DNA of 64,000 bases. Origin: Anaeropeptidivorans aminofermentans (GTDB taxonomy: Bacteria; Bacillota; Clostridia; Lachnospirales; UBA5962). The stretch is from positions 558,001-622,000 of the forward strand of contig NZ_OW711693.1 of assembly GCF_940670685.1 (NCBI RefSeq), given 5' to 3'. The notes beneath the pieces were generated by a model. It worked only from the letters and a program-made list of their open reading frames with translations. It was not told where the DNA came from and ran no database searches. Shown in pieces: positions 62,424 through 64,000 of the stretch. How positions within the stretch are numbered: the stretch's first letter is position 1; the number at the start of each line of letters is the position of its first letter. The position numbers and the translations under genes are program-made.

Positions 62424-62517
62424 AGATAGTAAGAAAAAACTATTTTTCATAAACGGCTTAAGTATATGGAAGTGTTTATATTAAGCTTTTCTTACGGTAA
62501 TAAAATCGTTTTACTAT
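62424..62517. repeat. Family B repeat (strongly deleted)
   Basis: ATAGTAAGAAAAAACTATTT, CATAAACGGCTTAAGTATAT, TATTAAGCTTTTC and end CGTTTTACTATA. Only the outer arms and first hairpin remain. Confidence 0.75.
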
Positions 62518-62543
62518 AAATATAAAAATATAAAATTTAAGTT

Positions 62544-63230
62544 TTATTTAAAATATCCCGTATAGGCAGAAGATTCTTCATCCCCTGCGATATCTTCTAT
62601 CTTCCAGTAATCCCCATCTTTTATTAATAATAAAGTTACGTTGAAATGATAGCTTCCTTCAGAGGTTTTTGTATTATATTTTATATGGTATTCCTGCTTT
62701 ATATCACTTGTATTTACCTTATCTGATATTTCGTAGCTTTCAACCCAGGGGCTTGAAACTCCTGTAATCCAGAAATCATATCCGTTTTCTTCAAGGGATT
62801 TTACATAGCTTTCCTTTAAAGCATCCGTCATTACGGCATATTGAATGGCGGCGTTTCTTTCGATTAATCCTTGTGACCATATATCAATGGCTTTTTCAGG
62901 AGAAACAGCCCCTAAACGATCTATGGCGTCGTATAACAAACGAAGCTTTGCTTTATCTTTACTGTAGAGTGAAATGGATTTTTCCTGTTCATTGTAAATC
63001 ACTCCGCTGTCTAAGGCTTCTCCAATTTCCTTTATAGGAGCATAGGCCGTATCCTTATATATAAAGGGCTTTTTATCTTCTGGAAAAGTAATTTCCTTAT
63101 CTTGCACAGAAACGGACTTTATATTGTAGAAAACCTCTATCGCATTTGATGCTGCGCCTGCATATACGGAGGTTAATCCTATGCTTCCTATAAATATTCC
63201 TGCAACGATGCTTTTTAAATCAAATTTCAT
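62544..63230 (-). CDS. Exported stalk-domain protein of unknown function
   Basis: 228 residues. N-terminal signal or anchor (about 5-27, IVAGIFIGSIGLTSVYAGAA), then a short copper-amine-oxidase-N/stalk domain (about 30-95: KEITFPEDKKPFIYKDTAYA, PIKEIGEALDSGVIYNEQEK), then a C-terminal DUF4878/NTF2-like region (about 110-228: IWSQGLIERNAAIQYAVMTD, LLLIKDGDYWKIEDI). Probably cell-surface. AAGGAGGA precedes the ATG. Upstream lies a structured repeat carrying TGGTATAAT-type promoters. Confidence 0.7.
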   Translation of the reverse strand: MKFDLKSIVAGIFIGSIGLTSVYAGAASNAIEVFYNIKSVSVQDKEITFPEDKKPFIYKDTAYAPIKEIGEALDSGVIYNEQEKSISLYSKDKAKLRLLYDAIDRLGAVSPEKAIDIWSQGLIERNAAIQYAVMTDALKESYVKSLEENGYDFWITGVSSPWVESYEISDKVNTSDIKQEYHIKYNTKTSEGSYHFNVTLLLIKDGDYWKIEDIAGDEESSAYTGYFK

Positions 63231-63244
63231 AAAAGATCCTCCTT

Positions 63245-63420
63245 CTTCAATGTTTTTATGTAATGTTATTATACCATAAACATCGTTTTTTTCTCATACA
63301 TTTCCCTGCGGAAAATGTATTCGTGACTTAAACTTAAGCTTTGCCTAAGTTTAAGTCATATTATACCACAAACGTAGGTTTCACTCATACTTTTACTTTG
63401 TGAAATGCATTCACGTTATA
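63245..63420 (-). repeat. Tandem extended -10-like/hairpin element (copy 2)
   Basis: On the minus strand TGTGGTATAAT (-10 at 63360-63365) is followed by a perfect 13-bp hairpin (arms 63324-63336 and 63346-63358), ACGAATACATTTTCC/GGAAATGTAT, and a second TGGTATAAT at about 63268-63276. An upstream half-unit (GTGAATGCATTTCACAAAG, AAAGTATGAGTGAAACC) repeats the pattern. It acts as the promoter region of the 62544-63230 gene. Confidence 0.55.
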
Positions 63421-63423
63421 TCA

Positions 63424-63525
63424 TATAGTAAATTTGCTTTTCTGCCGCAGTCAGTAATGAACTCCAAGAAGGCATAAAATCTAGGAAAAGCAAATTTACA
63501 ACGCTACTATTTTACTTTAGTTTGA
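63424..63525. repeat. Family C repeat (inverted relative to the 912-1011 copy)
   Basis: TATAGTAAATTTGCTTTTCT to AAAAGCAAATTTACAACG, then CTACTATTTTACTTTAG. It matches the complement of 912-1011 including the outer flank and the CAAGAAGGCATAAAATC core. Confidence 0.78.
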
Positions 63526-63595
63526 GTGTAAGCATAGTTTTATAAAAAGTCTATATAGCTTGTATAAGTTTTTATCACTGCTTTGTATAGTAAAT

Positions 63596-63724
63596 TTATC
63601 ATAAAGAAGCAGCAAAAGCCTATTCCCTTAAGGCTTAAAAACACGGATTTCCTTCGGAAACGGTACATTTTTGAGCCTTCGTGAATATACGGCTTTGCTA
63701 CGATTTAACTTTAAATTTACTATA
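63596..63724. repeat. Family A palindromic repeat (inverted copy)
   Basis: TATAGTAAATTTATCATAAA to CTTTAAATTTACTATA, near-identical in the core to copies at 320 and 48856. Confidence 0.85.
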
Positions 63725-64000
63725 TAGACAATATTCCTAAATTGAAGCCTTTATCCTGTATCCAGTATAAAGGCATATTTTTATGCTGAAAAGCAGGAGG
63801 GCTAAACATAAAACAAAAAAGAAGATAAATATACTGTTTATAGAATATTTAATTATTTAAAACAATATATTGAACATGAATATATTTATTGGAATTTTAA
63901 CCTGAAATAAGGCATAAATTATGTATATTATTGCTAATTCGTCAAAAGCCTCGAAAAATCAATTGACTTCTATTGGTGTTAATTATATATTATATTTAAT
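63725..64000. other. AT-rich end of window
   Basis: No gene, hairpin or repeat was recognised in the last 275 bp. Confidence 0.5.

Overview
The window looks like a chromosomal segment of a low-GC, anaerobic, spore-forming Clostridia bacterium (order Lachnospirales/Eubacteriales by gene style; genus not determined). Supporting signs are strong AGGAGG ribosome binding sites, spmA/spmB, AbrB, a B12-dependent class II ribonucleotide reductase, FeoAB with a Cys-rich FeoB partner, and an rRNA operon with Clostridia-like signature sequence. Nothing indicates a plasmid, complete prophage, CRISPR array or intact transposase.

Layout. 1-291: 3' end of an ABC-transporter ATPase. 1-9.8 kb: an SLH-GH18 surface protein, a patB/M20-amidohydrolase pair, abrB, spmAB, a DivIVA-like protein and tadA. 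10.3-18.3 kb: an F-type ATP synthase operon atpBEFHAGDC followed by atpZ and atpI homologues; the c subunit carries a Na+-type ligand set. 18.5-23.1 kb: secreted transglutaminase-like protein, class B sortase, ligA. 23.7-26.8 kb: CsoR-type repressor and a CopA copper ATPase with three near-identical metal-binding domains. 27.4-27.7 kb: a frameshifted monooxygenase-family gene. 28.0-34.8 kb: the conserved rsmB-rlmN-prpC-prkC-rsgA-thiN cluster, without rpe. 35.0-36.0 kb: a secreted orphan protein plus a small two-helix membrane protein, possibly a toxin/bacteriocin-immunity pair. 36.2-42.6 kb: an rRNA operon in the unusual order 16S-5S-tRNAIle-tRNAAla-23S, then tRNAAsn. 42.6-45.1 kb: GNAT, cupin, M20 amidohydrolase. 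45.5-48.4 kb: feoA-feoB-Cys-rich protein with a consensus promoter overlapped by inverted repeats. 49.2-54.1 kb: nrdJ, a divergent Mur-ligase-like orphan and a two-OB-fold SSB-like protein. 54.8-57.7 kb: a small DUF6465-like protein and a membrane GH18 protein. 58.0-62.3 kb: an amino-acid ABC transporter operon preceded by two ARG boxes, ending in an M20 peptidase. 62.5-63.2 kb: an exported stalk-domain protein.

The most striking non-coding feature is a dense set of at least three families of short palindromic repeats (here called A, B and C). They share the terminal motif TATAGTAAA/TTTACTATA, occupy most intergenic gaps, are sometimes nested in one another, twice interrupt the ATP synthase operon, and once supply the stop codon of a gene (thiN). 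They behave like non-autonomous MITEs, probably moved by a transposase located elsewhere. Two more structured repeats near 55.2 kb and 63.3 kb keep a 13-bp hairpin whose sequence changes but whose pairing does not.
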